Assembly (NCBI GenBank): GCA_046351415.1
Contig: JAXLYO010000016.1
Coordinates: 1-64,000 of the forward strand
DNA length: 64,000 nt
Reading direction: 5' to 3'
DNA from: JABFRG01 sp046351415
Lineage (GTDB): Bacteria > Myxococcota_A > Polyangia > Polyangiales > Polyangiaceae
Position numbers and translations under genes: made by a program. Below, piece by piece: positions 49,277 through 58,300 of the stretch. A model generated the notes under the pieces. That model ran no database searches, was not told the origin of the DNA, and worked only from the letters and a program-made list of their open reading frames with translations. How positions within the stretch are numbered: the stretch's first letter is position 1; each line of letters opens with the position of its first letter.

Positions 49277-50110
49277 ATGACCACAACGATCCTCATGACA
49301 GGGGCCAATACGGGCATTGGACGCGCGGCAGCGGAGCAGCTCGCTTCGCCGGGTGTTCATCTCGTGCTTGCGTGTCGTTCTCTCGAACGCACCCGCCCCG
49401 TGCTCGCAGAGGTGCAAAGGCGCGGCGCCACCGCTGAATTCCTGGAGCTCGACTTGTCGAACCTCGGCCAGGCGATGGATGCCGGGCGCGCTTTTGCCGC
49501 ATCGCACGACGCGCTCGATATCCTCGTGAACAACGCCGGCATCGCCGGCGGACAAGGCCTCACCCAGGACGGCTGGGAGGTCGCGTTCGGTACCAATCAC
49601 CTCGGTCACTTTGCGTTCACGCTTCCCCTCTTGCCGCTCCTCGACGCCGCCGAGGGTCGCGTCGTGCACGTGTCGAGCGGTCGCCACTACGAGGCGCGCA
49701 CGCTCCCATTCGAACGGCTCCGAACGCCCAATCGAGGCCCCGTCGGCATGCGTCAGTATGCCGTATCGAAGCTCTGCAACATCCTCTTCACGGCGGAAAT
49801 ACGTCGTCGATACTCTCGCATTTCTGCGACATCGATGAACCCAGGCCGGATTGCGAGCGACATCTTTCGACGAGCACCGGGTCCGCTGCGCAAACTCTTG
49901 CCAATTCTCTTTCGGATGGAATCCGCAGCGACCGGCGGCGCACTGCTCGTGCACGCCATACGCGCAGAAGCGAAGGGAGAGGCGCTGCCTCTCTACTTCG
50001 ACCGAAGGTCTCCCAGAACTCCGAGTCCGCTCGCACGTGACGAGGCACTTGCCAAGCGATTGTGGGACTTCTCGAAAGAAGCGATCGACGCTTTGGGGAA
50101 TCGAGCGTGA
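49277..50110 (+). CDS. SDR family oxidoreductase (retinol-dehydrogenase-like)
   Basis: This 277-residue protein is an SDR with TGANTGIG, NNAGIAG, VNHLGHF-like TNHLGHFAFTLPLLP, the Ser in VHVSSGRH and Tyr/Lys in QYAVSKLCN. The N-H-L-G-H-F motif is typical of the retinol dehydrogenase / WW-domain oxidoreductase group of SDRs. Substrate is unknown. An AraC-type regulator follows on the same strand, and a palindrome overlaps the region just before its start, so the two may be functionally linked. Confidence 0.88.
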   Translation: MTTTILMTGANTGIGRAAAEQLASPGVHLVLACRSLERTRPVLAEVQRRGATAEFLELDLSNLGQAMDAGRAFAASHDALDILVNNAGIAGGQGLTQDGWEVAFGTNHLGHFAFTLPLLPLLDAAEGRVVHVSSGRHYEARTLPFERLRTPNRGPVGMRQYAVSKLCNILFTAEIRRRYSRISATSMNPGRIASDIFRRAPGPLRKLLPILFRMESAATGGALLVHAIRAEAKGEALPLYFDRRSPRTPSPLARDEALAKRLWDFSKEAIDALGNRA

Positions 50111-50305
50111 CGATGCGATAGCCCTGCAGCATTGCGAGCCGTCGGCGACGCAAGCGCACTCGGAGAACTTCCCCGGGGCCACCTTGTACCCCTTCCCCAC
50201 TAGACGCTCGTCGTGGCGGTCTTTGCGGCCTTCACGCCGCTCCACGAATCAGCAAGAAGAAATGCATCCAAACGCGCGCGCTTTGGCGCATCATCGGACA
50301 GTCCA

Positions 50306-51361
50306 ATGTCGCGCGCCGTTATCAAGAGCCAGCGCCCCCGAGCGTTCGCAAAGCCTGTCCGATCGTTGTTCGTTCCGCTGATTCTCAGGTACATGCGCGC
50401 GAAAGGCGTCCAGGTTGGGCCCTTCCTGAGGGAAGCAGGGCTCTCGCACATCGACGAGAATGCGGAGGCTCTCTATTTGCATCCACGCGATGCCGCAGCC
50501 GCCGAGAAGGCTGCGGCGAAAGTGCTCGGCGACGGGTGCATGGGGCTCCACGCGGCCCTCTGGCGCCCCACGGGCGGTCTCGGGCTGGTCGAGTTCGTTG
50601 CTCGGAGCGCGAGCACCCTCGACGCAGCGCTTTCGAGTTTGATTCGATTCCAAAGCCTCTGCTTCGAGTCCCTCCGCATCGATCGGGAGGACAGACCACA
50701 AGGAACGCGCGTCACGAATCGGGCCATCGGCCCGTCCACCTCACGCCATCAGAGTGAGTTCGTCGTCGCCACGGAGCTCATTTTTTGTCGAGGTATTCGG
50801 GGAGCTCACCTCGTTCCAAGGAACGTGTGGTTTGCACACACTGCGCCCGATTCGGCTGCGCTCAGCGAACTGGTCTCGTTCTTCGGCACGACCAACATCC
50901 GATTCTCCAGCGAGAGCGACGGATTCGAGCTCCCCGCCGAAGCCCTCGCGTCCCCCATGCAGTCGGCGGACCTTCCGCTCCATGACTTCCTGGTCAAGAC
51001 CGCCGCCCACGAGCTCACCGCCCTCGCTCACCGGGACACGCTCCCGATCTTCCGCAGCACGATGAGCAACATCCTGAACTCGCAGGTTCCTTCGGCCGCG
51101 TCCGTGGCACGGGCGCTCGGCACGAGCACGCGCTCCCTTCACCGGATGCTGGCAGAGCACGGCACGTTGTTCCAAACCGAACTCGATTCATTGCGCGAAG
51201 AACTTGCGCGTCGCTACCTCGCAGACAAGAGCCTCAGCGTCGGGGACGTGAGCCTACGACTTCGCTATCGCGATCAGCGGTCGTTCCTTCGCGCCTTTCG
51301 TCGTTGGACCGGCAAGAGTCCGCGCCAATTCAGGGCGGGCGCTCGAATCACCGACGTCTAG
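50306..51361 (+). CDS. AraC-family regulator (OruR/arabinose-binding N-terminal type)
   Basis: This 351-residue protein has an N-terminal ligand-binding domain of the OruR/MmsR-type AraC regulators: FVPLILRYMRAKGVQVGPFLREAGLS, and HAALWRPTGGLGLVEFVARSASTL. The C-terminal double helix-turn-helix has PSAASVARALGTSTRSLHRMLAEHG and GDVSLRLRYRDQRSFLRAFRRWTGKSPRQFR. It follows the SDR gene at 50110 by 195 bases and may control it. ATG 50306 is preferred; an earlier ATG at 50213 gives a Ser/Arg-rich extension. Confidence 0.85.
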   Translation: MSRAVIKSQRPRAFAKPVRSLFVPLILRYMRAKGVQVGPFLREAGLSHIDENAEALYLHPRDAAAAEKAAAKVLGDGCMGLHAALWRPTGGLGLVEFVARSASTLDAALSSLIRFQSLCFESLRIDREDRPQGTRVTNRAIGPSTSRHQSEFVVATELIFCRGIRGAHLVPRNVWFAHTAPDSAALSELVSFFGTTNIRFSSESDGFELPAEALASPMQSADLPLHDFLVKTAAHELTALAHRDTLPIFRSTMSNILNSQVPSAASVARALGTSTRSLHRMLAEHGTLFQTELDSLREELARRYLADKSLSVGDVSLRLRYRDQRSFLRAFRRWTGKSPRQFRAGARITDV

Positions 51362-51503
51362 GGGGGTATCCCCAAGGATGATTTGGGGGCCGCCCCAGAG
51401 CTTCCGGATGGTCGGACTATCGGACTCGTGCGTGTCCAGATGCTCGGACGAATCGAGGCAATTTGCACGCGATACACCAGCGTCTTTGATAAGATGCGGC
51501 GTC

Positions 51504-51956
51504 ATGACCGACGCCCTCGCAGAAGTGACGAGCCTCCTCCAAGAAGCGACCGCGCTGATGAAGAGTGACGCCAAGGCCGCCGTCGGCAAGCTCGAGGCGG
51601 CGTACGCACTGGCCTCCGAAAACGGCGCTCCGAGCGACCAAGCCGCCGTCGCCGAGGAGCTCGCGCGGGGCTACATCAGGCGGAAGGCCCCCGCGCAATC
51701 TCTGCACTATGCATGCAAGGCTACGAAGCTCACGCCGGAGCGCAAGTCAGCCTGGAATACGCTCGGCAAGACCTGCGAACTCCTCGCAACTCGTACGGAC
51801 GCAAGCCACCGGCGGCGAGGAGCAGCGCTGTTCCGAGGCGCAGCGATGGCATTCAAGAAGGCCGCTTCGCTGACGAAAGACCCTGAGGACAAGCGGTGGC
51901 TCCTCGAGCTCGCGAGCGATGCCGCCAAACAGGGCAAGGTTCCCGCCACGACCTGA
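51504..51956 (+). CDS. TPR-like helical protein
   Basis: This 150-residue protein consists of paired helices with TPR-like spacing: ALMKSDAKAAVGKLEAAYALASENGAPSDQAAVAEELARGYIRRKAPAQSLHYACKATKLTPERKSAWNTLGKTC. It has no signal peptide. It probably mediates protein contacts. The methyltransferase gene starts 37 bases after its stop on the same strand. Confidence 0.68.
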   Translation: MTDALAEVTSLLQEATALMKSDAKAAVGKLEAAYALASENGAPSDQAAVAEELARGYIRRKAPAQSLHYACKATKLTPERKSAWNTLGKTCELLATRTDASHRRRGAALFRGAAMAFKKAASLTKDPEDKRWLLELASDAAKQGKVPATT

Positions 51957-51993
51957 ACGATTCTCTGGGCGGCGCTCATTCGAGGAGAAAACG

Positions 51994-52749
51994 ATGCAGA
52001 AAGATCGTGCGAACGAAACCATGGCGCGACTCCTCGAGGGCGCGGGCATCCGCAAGGGAATGCACGTACTCGACGTAGGCTGCGGTCATGGTGGCGTGAG
52101 CCTGATGGTCGCGGATCTGGTCGGGCCAGAAGGTCGCGTCCTCGGCATCGACCGCGCTCCTGCCGCGCTGGACTTTGCACGAAAACGTATCGAGGAGCTC
52201 GGCGTTTCCAACGTTACCTTCGCGAACGCAGACGTCGCCTCGCCTCCGCGCGACGAGTCGTTCGATGCGATCGTCGGCAGAAGGGTCCTCATGTACGTGC
52301 AGAACCGAGACAACGCCATGCGCGCCCTCGTCGAAGTACTTCGCCCCGGTGGCATCGCAGCTTTCCAAGAGATCGATACGTCGATGTTGCCTGCATCGAG
52401 CAGCCCGCTTCCTCTTCATGAAAAGGTGCACCGCTGGATATGGCAAACGGTGCAAACGGAAGGGGCAACGACCTCCATGGGTTTCGAATTGCCGGGGCTT
52501 CTGGCGCGGGCGGGTCTCGAGGTGCTCGACGTGCGTGCGGAAGCAATCGTGCAGACGCCTGGGCTCCGTCATGACACGGCCGCCATCGTGAAGGCCATTC
52601 TTCCTCGCATCCTCGACGCAGGGGTCGCCACACTTGCCGATATCGATCCGGACACACTCGATGAGCGCCTCGCCGCCGAACTCACCGCCGCGAGCGCGAC
52701 GTTCATCGGGGACCTGTTCTTCAGTGTCTGCGCGCGGAAGCCGGGATAG
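51994..52749 (+). CDS. Class I SAM-dependent methyltransferase
   Basis: This 251-residue protein has the SAM-binding motif I VLDVGCGHGGVS (about residue 26), motif II GIDRAPAALDFARKRI, and ADVASPPRDESFDAIVGRRVLMYVQN with a typical post-II acidic region. It then has LRPGGIAAFQEID. Substrate is unknown; the UbiE/Methyltransf_11 group is the nearest. A good ribosome site (GAGGAG) precedes ATG 51994. It converges on the cyclic-nucleotide-binding kinase gene with 37 bases between. Confidence 0.88.
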   Translation: MQKDRANETMARLLEGAGIRKGMHVLDVGCGHGGVSLMVADLVGPEGRVLGIDRAPAALDFARKRIEELGVSNVTFANADVASPPRDESFDAIVGRRVLMYVQNRDNAMRALVEVLRPGGIAAFQEIDTSMLPASSSPLPLHEKVHRWIWQTVQTEGATTSMGFELPGLLARAGLEVLDVRAEAIVQTPGLRHDTAAIVKAILPRILDAGVATLADIDPDTLDERLAAELTAASATFIGDLFFSVCARKPG

Positions 52750-52786
52750 TGGGTTCGGCGCGCGTCTCTGCTGGTGTGGCGCGGTT

Positions 52787-54142
52787 TCAGCGCTCGTCTG
52801 CCGGGTGGTGCGAACGGCGAATGCCCGAGTTTCGTACGACGCCTTCGAGATCGCGAAAACGTTGAGCAAGCGCGCGGACGAGCGCTCCCGTCCAACCGGA
52901 GAGGCCGAGTCCCTCGTTCATGGTCGCTTGGTCGAGCACGAGGAGCGTCACATTGTCGACGGCGACGACGCTCGCGGAGCGTGGCTCGTAGAGGATGAGC
53001 GCCATTTCACCGAACGCGTCACCCGGCTCCATGATCGAGAGCGTCTCTTCGACACCATTGACCGTGCGGAATGCGCGGCACCGACCGGCCACGATCATGT
53101 AGGCCGCATCCCCTTTTTCCCCTTCGCGGACGATCAGGTCTCCCGCAGCGTAGACCCTCCGAGGCAGATGGAGTCCACCGTGAAGGAACCCGCGCATCGC
53201 CTCCTTGAGTTCCATGATCGAGGGATAGCGCTTGTCGGGGTCGGCCATGGTTGCGCGTTCCGCGACGGCACGAATCCGACGAGACACCCCCACGTGCGCG
53301 CACGCCTCGTCGATCGAGAGAACCTCTCCCGCGGCCGTCCGCTTCAGCACGGCCTCCGTGGGACCCGTACCGAACGGCGGTCGCCCGCTGAGGACGTCGA
53401 ACAGCATCGCGCCGACTCCGAATACGTCAGAGCGTTCGTCGATATCGGCTGGGTTCCCACGCGCCTGTTCCGGAGACATGTAACCCGGCGTGCCGACCGG
53501 GCCCGGCGCATTCATCATCGCGCGATTACCCGACGCCGGTTCGGAGTGAATGAGTTTCGATAGGCCCCAGTCCATGACGTAGACCTGACCGAAGTCGCCG
53601 ACCATCACGTTCTCCGGCTTGAGGTCGCGATGTACGACGCCACGGTAGTGCGCATACGCGATCGCATCGCAGATCTTGAGGAGGATTTCGATTCCCCCTT
53701 CGATGCGCTCGACGGTCCCCGGCGCACGTAGCGAGAGCCACTTGTCGAAGGATTGCCCCTGCACGAGCTTCATCGTGAAATACGGCACTCCATTCGCGTC
53801 GATGGCGAGCTCGTGCACCGGCACGATATTGGGGTGTTCGAGCTGGCCGTTGATTTGCGCTTCGGCGATGAAAGCGTCTTTGAAGTACGTGGTCCCCGAA
53901 TACTCCTTGTTGAGCCGCTTCATGGCCACGTCGCGCAGAAGATTCCGATCCGTCGCCGGGTGCACGTGCCCCATGCCCCCGTGACCGATGGCCTTCTTCA
54001 CGACGAGATGGGACGGACTCGGAATCTTCTCCGCCCGAACGACTTCGATCGGAAGGTTCGAGGGAATGGCTACCGGGATTCTTTCGTCGACGCGAACGGC
54101 AACACCGTCGGCGGGCGTTGATTCGAAAAAGGGGTTCTTCAC
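52787..54142 (-). CDS. Ser/Thr kinase with C-terminal cyclic-nucleotide-binding domain
   Basis: This 451-residue protein carries a kinase domain (about 45-320): GHGGMGHVHPA, VAMKRL, HRDLKPEN, and DWG in VMDWGLSKL instead of DFG, a frequent variant in this subgroup. It then has GTPGYMSPEQ. The C-terminal cyclic-nucleotide-binding domain (about 325-430) includes RVYAAGDLIVREGEKGDAAYMIV and the phosphate-binding cassette FGEMALILYEPRSASVVA with its Glu and Arg. It lacks a membrane span. The inferred role is kinase regulated by cAMP or cGMP, analogous to eukaryotic PKG but in reversed domain order. Confidence 0.9.
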   Translation of the reverse strand: MKNPFFESTPADGVAVRVDERIPVAIPSNLPIEVVRAEKIPSPSHLVVKKAIGHGGMGHVHPATDRNLLRDVAMKRLNKEYSGTTYFKDAFIAEAQINGQLEHPNIVPVHELAIDANGVPYFTMKLVQGQSFDKWLSLRAPGTVERIEGGIEILLKICDAIAYAHYRGVVHRDLKPENVMVGDFGQVYVMDWGLSKLIHSEPASGNRAMMNAPGPVGTPGYMSPEQARGNPADIDERSDVFGVGAMLFDVLSGRPPFGTGPTEAVLKRTAAGEVLSIDEACAHVGVSRRIRAVAERATMADPDKRYPSIMELKEAMRGFLHGGLHLPRRVYAAGDLIVREGEKGDAAYMIVAGRCRAFRTVNGVEETLSIMEPGDAFGEMALILYEPRSASVVAVDNVTLLVLDQATMNEGLGLSGWTGALVRALAQRFRDLEGVVRNSGIRRSHHPADER

Positions 54143-54309
54143 GAATCGAAACGTACCACAGCCTTTCGGTCGCTTGGCTCTTCAAGAAGGGGTACGGCAC
54201 AGCGTTCTCAGCGCAAGGCCCCCTAGAGGATCCGCGCGCCACGTGCCCGATGTCCCGAGCACATCGGAGGCCATGGGTGTGATGGCGCGCGTTGGTGTAT
54301 GCTGCCGCC

Positions 54310-55053
54310 GTGCCGGAAGTTTCGACGCTGCAAGCCGCAGGGGGCGGCGCTTTTCTCCTCGCCTTCGCCGCACTCGTGAGTCTGTCCCTCGCGACTTGGT
54401 CGCTGCGAAAATCGCGCACATCGCCGGTCGAGCCGAAGGCCTTCGGTACGGCACTCGGCGCCGTCGCGGCGCTCGCTGTGATGACGGCGCTTGCGCTTGC
54501 GGCGTACGCAGCAACTCAGGAGGGTGCGCGCCGATGGATCATGAGCGAGCACGCAACCGAGCAGCTCTCCGAAATGGTGAGTCGGGCAGAGCTGCAACTC
54601 TTGCGTGGACGCGCGATGCTCAAAGTCGCGACCGCGCTCCTTTGGGTACCCCTCGTTGCGGCCGTCGTCGCACTGTGGCGCGCCGGCATCCGTGATCGAG
54701 GTTGGCCGCATCGGCTCACGTCGCTGGGCGCCTTTGCCTCGCTCGCGTGGGGCACGATCAAGCTCCTTTCGGCAATCTTCGCTCCCTTCACCGGTCACGA
54801 AGGACGCGACATGGCGCAGCCCATCATCATCGCCGACATGCGGGTCGAGCTCCTTCCAGCCATGAACGAAGGGACATGTCGTCGTCTCGAAGCAGCGGCG
54901 GTGGTGGTGGGTCCCCCGAAGCTCGCGTCGGATGTGCCGAGCGCCACGACTGCTGCGCGCACATGTCTGACCGCACGCCTGCAGAGCGGCGTCGATCGTG
55001 CGACGCTGCGTCGATCGCCTCTGCTCGCGCTCGCGCCAGACACACTCGATTGA
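54310..55053 (+). CDS. Integral membrane protein, four spans
   Basis: This 247-residue protein has about four membrane segments: GGGAFLLAFAALVSLSLATW, LGAVAALAVMTALALAAYAA, MLKVATALLWVPLVAAVVAL and GAFASLAWGTIKLLSAIFAPF. A soluble C-terminal part with two Cys follows. No family is recognised. The start GTG 54310 is preferred over TTG 54292. It converges on the response regulator gene at 55065. Confidence 0.55.
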   Translation: MPEVSTLQAAGGGAFLLAFAALVSLSLATWSLRKSRTSPVEPKAFGTALGAVAALAVMTALALAAYAATQEGARRWIMSEHATEQLSEMVSRAELQLLRGRAMLKVATALLWVPLVAAVVALWRAGIRDRGWPHRLTSLGAFASLAWGTIKLLSAIFAPFTGHEGRDMAQPIIIADMRVELLPAMNEGTCRRLEAAAVVVGPPKLASDVPSATTAARTCLTARLQSGVDRATLRRSPLLALAPDTLD

Positions 55054-55064
55054 CCGAAGCCGCG

Positions 55065-55478
55065 TCAGGAAATCGTCGGCGCGCTCCCGCGAGAGGAAAG
55101 AATCCCACGAATCGCCGTGCGGAAGCCTCTCTCGTCGAGGGGTTTCGGCAGGTATCCGGCGAGGGCACCGTGCTCCAACGTGTCCTCGGAGGGCGTGATC
55201 GCGGAGACGACGAGCACGGGAATGGCACCGAGCCGCCGATAGCTCTTCACGATCGAAAGAAACTCCCAGCCCGACATCACAGGCATGCGCAGGTCGAGAA
55301 CGATGAGGGCGGGCTCCTTCGCCCCCTCCGACACGAGCTTCTCGAGGGCTTCCTTGCCGTGCGCTGCGCAGACGACCTCGTGCCCCTCGGCTTCGAGGAC
55401 GAAGCGGGCCATTTCCCGCTCGTCCTCGTCGTCGTCGACGAGCAGCACCACTCGTCTATCCTCAGCGGGCGGGTTCAT
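55065..55478 (-). CDS. Single-domain response regulator
   Basis: This 137-residue receiver-only protein has LVDDDEDERE, the phosphoacceptor Asp in IVLDLRMPVMSGWE (about 63) and Lys in YLPKPLDERGF. It lacks an output domain. It overlaps the stop of a small membrane protein by 4 bp (ATGA), forming a two-gene operon. No kinase is encoded nearby, so the partner must be elsewhere. Confidence 0.9.
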   Translation of the reverse strand: MNPPAEDRRVVLLVDDDEDEREMARFVLEAEGHEVVCAAHGKEALEKLVSEGAKEPALIVLDLRMPVMSGWEFLSIVKSYRRLGAIPVLVVSAITPSEDTLEHGALAGYLPKPLDERGFRTAIRGILSSRGSAPTIS

Positions 55479-55711
55479 GACTTCGAACCAGGCTCCGCAT
55501 TCGCTCCCGGCTGTGTCGTCAGAAACCGTCGCCCGACACCGAAGGTGAGGACGAATCCACTCACTGCCGAACCCGCTACCGCCGCTGTCTTGATGGAGCT
55601 CTCTGCCATTCCGGCCTCGCTCCCTGCATACGCAGCCCCACACAACAACGAGACCCCCAACATCATGCTCACGTAACCCAAGAACGATCGCTTCTTCTTG
55701 CTCAAGTTCAT
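55475..55711 (-). CDS. Small membrane protein, two predicted spans
   Basis: This 78-residue protein has two membrane segments (FLGYVSMMLGVSLLCGAAYAG and IKTAAVAGSAVSGFVLTFGVG) separated by a short acidic loop. No family is recognised. Its stop overlaps the start of the receiver protein by 4 bp, so they are coupled. ATG 55711 was chosen because it precedes basic residues (MNLSKKKRS) that anchor the first span. Confidence 0.6.
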   Translation of the reverse strand: MNLSKKKRSFLGYVSMMLGVSLLCGAAYAGSEAGMAESSIKTAAVAGSAVSGFVLTFGVGRRFLTTQPGANAEPGSKS

Positions 55712-55823
55712 CGCAATCCTCGAAAGCAGCGCGCGCGTTCGCATGGGCGAACGTTCGTACGCGCACCGCCGCTGGTGAAGTGTTCGACATGTCCAGAAGG
55801 GCCGCCCTCACGACGGCACGTGG

Positions 55824-56249
55824 TCAGTTCAGAAACACCATGAGGAAGGCGCGCGCGCGGGCGCGAGACGGAACCGGCAAACGAGAGCTCGCAGGTGACG
55901 CAAGGACTGGCCTCCGGCCCCCCACGACCATGGAGTGCCATCGAAGCGTGACCTGCAGCGGCGTTGCTCCCTCGCGGTCGCGAGCGGAAGTGGACGCGGT
56001 CTCGATGTTGACTCCGGCAGGAACGATCGCCGCGTCGGACGCCCCGAGGATGTCTGGCCTTGCGCTCGCTTCGGTCGGCAGGCGCTCGTGGGGCGTGCAG
56101 GCGCGTGCCGGGGCTACCGTCCACGCGCGTTCTGCGTGACAGGGCGCAGGCGAGAGCGTGAGCGTGAGCAGCGAGAAGGCAATCGTCAGCGCGAAGTGGA
56201 GCCAACGCTTCGCGGCAAAGGGCGCTGCGAACATGGGTCGGGGCATCAT
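55824..56249 (-). CDS. Possible exported protein, low confidence
   Basis: The frame has a good signal peptide (RWLHFALTIAFSLLTLTLSPAPCHA) but a low-complexity mature part rich in Ala/Arg/Pro/Ser with no recognisable domain. A protein of about 141 residues from ATG 56249 is possible. The lack of homology-like features makes it uncertain. The genes on both sides are unrelated. Confidence 0.4.
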   Translation of the reverse strand: MMPRPMFAAPFAAKRWLHFALTIAFSLLTLTLSPAPCHAERAWTVAPARACTPHERLPTEASARPDILGASDAAIVPAGVNIETASTSARDREGATPLQVTLRWHSMVVGGRRPVLASPASSRLPVPSRARARAFLMVFLN

Positions 56250-56399
56250 CGCGCGCACGAGGACACGGTACGCCGTCACGTCCGATGGATCAAGGCGGCC
56301 CACGTCTGAAACATCGAGGCGGCAACGGCTGCGCATTCGGCGGAACCGATGGCGGAAGGCAACGAGACGTCGAAAACGCGCGCAAGTTCGTTTAGCGTG

Positions 56400-56414
56400 G
56401 AGGAACAATTCCTC
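56400..56414. promoter_or_regulatory. Inverted repeat upstream of the LysR gene
   Basis: GAGGAA-CAA-TTCCTC is a perfect 6-bp inverted repeat 17 bases before ATG 56432, suitable for autoregulation. The same place supplies the GGAGG-like ribosome site, so its role is not certain. Confidence 0.4.
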
Positions 56415-56431
56415 ACAATCGTATCCAGGCC

Positions 56432-57315
56432 ATGATCAATCAAGAACTCCTACGTACATTCGTCGTCGCCGCCGAAGCCCCGAACTTCACCGAAGCCGCC
56501 CGCAGACGCCACGTGACGAAGTCGGCGATTTCCCAGCAACTGAAGACGCTCGAGTCTCAGCTGGGGGTGGCTCTCTTCGAACGCGTAGGACGAGCCGCAC
56601 GCGTAACCGAGCGAGGGCGTGAGCTCGCGCAGATCTTGCGACATGAATTCGCGGCCATCGACGACGCGCTCGCGTCCGTCGTTCGCGACCAAAAATCGCT
56701 CAAAGGAGAAATCGCGATCGGGGCGCCTCGCGCCTTCGCCCGCGTGTGGCTCAGGCCTCGGCTCAGCGCTCTGCTCACGTCAGCGCCAGACCTGCACGTG
56801 CGGGCGGCACTCCCACGACGCTCGAGAAAATGCTCGTGGGACGCTCGCTCGATATCGTCTTCATGGTGCGGCCTCCCGTATCGCCCCTCGTAGAAACAAA
56901 GGCCATCTGGACCGAGCAGTTCGCGCCTTACGCCTCACCGAGGTATCTCCGGAAAAACGGCGCTCCCAACACGTTGGAATCGTACGCGGGGCACCGCTGG
57001 ATCGTGTTCGACGAGGACCTTCCCATGCACTCCGTCTGGTGGAAGAAGCGCTTCGGCAATTCACCCTTACAGGGGCAGATCGCATGCAGCGTCGCCAGCA
57101 TGGACGAGATGCTCGCCCTGGCGGAAGACGGAGTGGGCATCACCGTTCTTCCTGACTACTTCGTTCAAAGCGCCCTTCGGAAAGACACCATCGTGCGCGT
57201 CGACGCCAAGCACGGAAGCGTTCGTGCCACGAATTCGATTTTCCTCGCGTGGCGGAAGAACACCATCCCCACGACACGTTTCACGATGACACGCGAAGCC
57301 CTGCTTCGTCGCTGA
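56432..57315 (+). pseudogene. LysR-family regulator split by a single-base frameshift
   Basis: The first part (ATG 56432) has the LysR helix-turn-helix (LLRTFVVAAEAPNFTEAARRRHVTKSAISQQLKTLESQLGVALFER). The second, in another frame, has the substrate-binding part (LVGRSLDIVFMVRPPVSPLVETKAIWTEQFAPYASPRYL, and DEMLALAEDGVGITVLPDYFV), ending at 57315. Adding one G to the G3 run at 56812-56814 joins them as LHVRGGTPTTLEKMLVGRSLD, giving about 294 residues of normal LysR length. Either a sequencing error or a real recent inactivation explains this. Confidence 0.72.
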
Positions 57316-57456
57316 GGGCCACTGCCGACGCGCACTTCGTCGTTCATCGCGGCGCAAGAGTTGCCGCCGCGGCAAGGGTTGCGTGCGGGACACCCGAAGC
57401 TCTGCCATTTCATGAGTCTTTTCGCGATCCTCTTCGCGGCGATGCGCGCGAGGCCA

Positions 57457-57472
57457 TGGCACGAGCGTTGCG
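57457..57472 (+). promoter_or_regulatory. Sigma-54 (-24/-12) promoter of the OmpA-Usp operon
   Basis: TGGCACGAGCGTTGCG has perfect -24 and invariant positions with the exact spacing; only the last base (G for A/T) deviates. The predicted start (57483) is two bases before ATG 57485. A ribosome site GAAGAGG lies between promoter and start and would not be transcribed if this prediction is right. Confidence 0.7.
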
Positions 57473-57484
57473 AAGAGGCCGGTC

Positions 57485-58300
57485 ATGAATCTCCGAAAGA
57501 CGTTTCGCACGGGTGCCCTCCTTCTTCCGCTCCTCGCCGGCTGCGGGGTGTCTTCGACGAAGTACGACCAGGCGGTGAAAGACGCATCGGACTTGCGTGC
57601 CGAGCTCGCGCGAACGAAGAGCAACGAGGCTGACAAGGCCAAGGAGCTCCAACGCAAGCTCGACGACGCCACGGCTGAAGACGAGCGCCTACGCGCAGAG
57701 CTCGCCCGGCTTGGCACGAATGCCGACACGCTCCTGGCAGAGAAGGGCACACTTTCCAGCGCCCTCAGGGAGTCGAAGGCGAGGCTCGAGGAACTGAGGC
57801 GTGCGCAAGCAGCCGCTGAGCTTCGCGCGAAACTCTATCGAGACTTGGCGCTGCGTCTCAAGCAAATGGTAGACGCGGGCGACCTCAGCATCGCCCTACG
57901 CGATGGGCGCATGGTGCTGCTACTTCCGAACGACGTTCTGTTCGATACGGGACAGGTCGAGATCAAGCCGCGCGGCAAGGAAGCGCTCAAGCAGCTGGCT
58001 GTCGTGCTCAAGAGCATCGAAGGTCGTCACTTCCAAGTCGCTGGCCATACCGACAACGTGCCGATCGAGACCGCTCGCTTTCCCTCCAATTGGGAGCTTT
58101 CCGCCGCGCGCGGACTCGTCGTGGTGCACTTCCTGCTCGCTCAGGGCATCGCGCCGACGATGCTCTCGGCTGCGGGCTATGGCGAGTTCGATCCGGTCGC
58201 GCCGAACGATGACGCGAAAAATCGTGCCAGGAATCGGCGCATCGAAATCACGCTCCAACCCAACGTGAACGAGATCGTGACCGTTCCGGAGGTACGATGA
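57485..58300 (+). CDS. OmpA-family lipoprotein
   Basis: This 271-residue protein has a signal peptide and lipobox (LLLPLLAGCGV), a long coiled coil (about 25-120), and a C-terminal OmpA/MotB-like peptidoglycan-binding domain (LLPNDVLFDTGQVEIKPRGKEAL; VAGHTDNVPIETARFPSNWELSAARGLVVVHFL; RNRRIEITLQP). The Asp and Arg of the peptidoglycan-binding motif are present. It likely ties the outer membrane to the cell wall. The universal stress protein gene overlaps its stop by 4 bp. Confidence 0.92.
   Translation: MNLRKTFRTGALLLPLLAGCGVSSTKYDQAVKDASDLRAELARTKSNEADKAKELQRKLDDATAEDERLRAELARLGTNADTLLAEKGTLSSALRESKARLEELRRAQAAAELRAKLYRDLALRLKQMVDAGDLSIALRDGRMVLLLPNDVLFDTGQVEIKPRGKEALKQLAVVLKSIEGRHFQVAGHTDNVPIETARFPSNWELSAARGLVVVHFLLAQGIAPTMLSAAGYGEFDPVAPNDDAKNRARNRRIEITLQPNVNEIVTVPEVR

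Noticed and set aside
51454..51470. Sigma-54-like site upstream of the TPR gene (AGGCAATTTGCACGC)
   Set aside because: It has GG-N10-GC spacing only; the CAC and TTGC cores are out of place.
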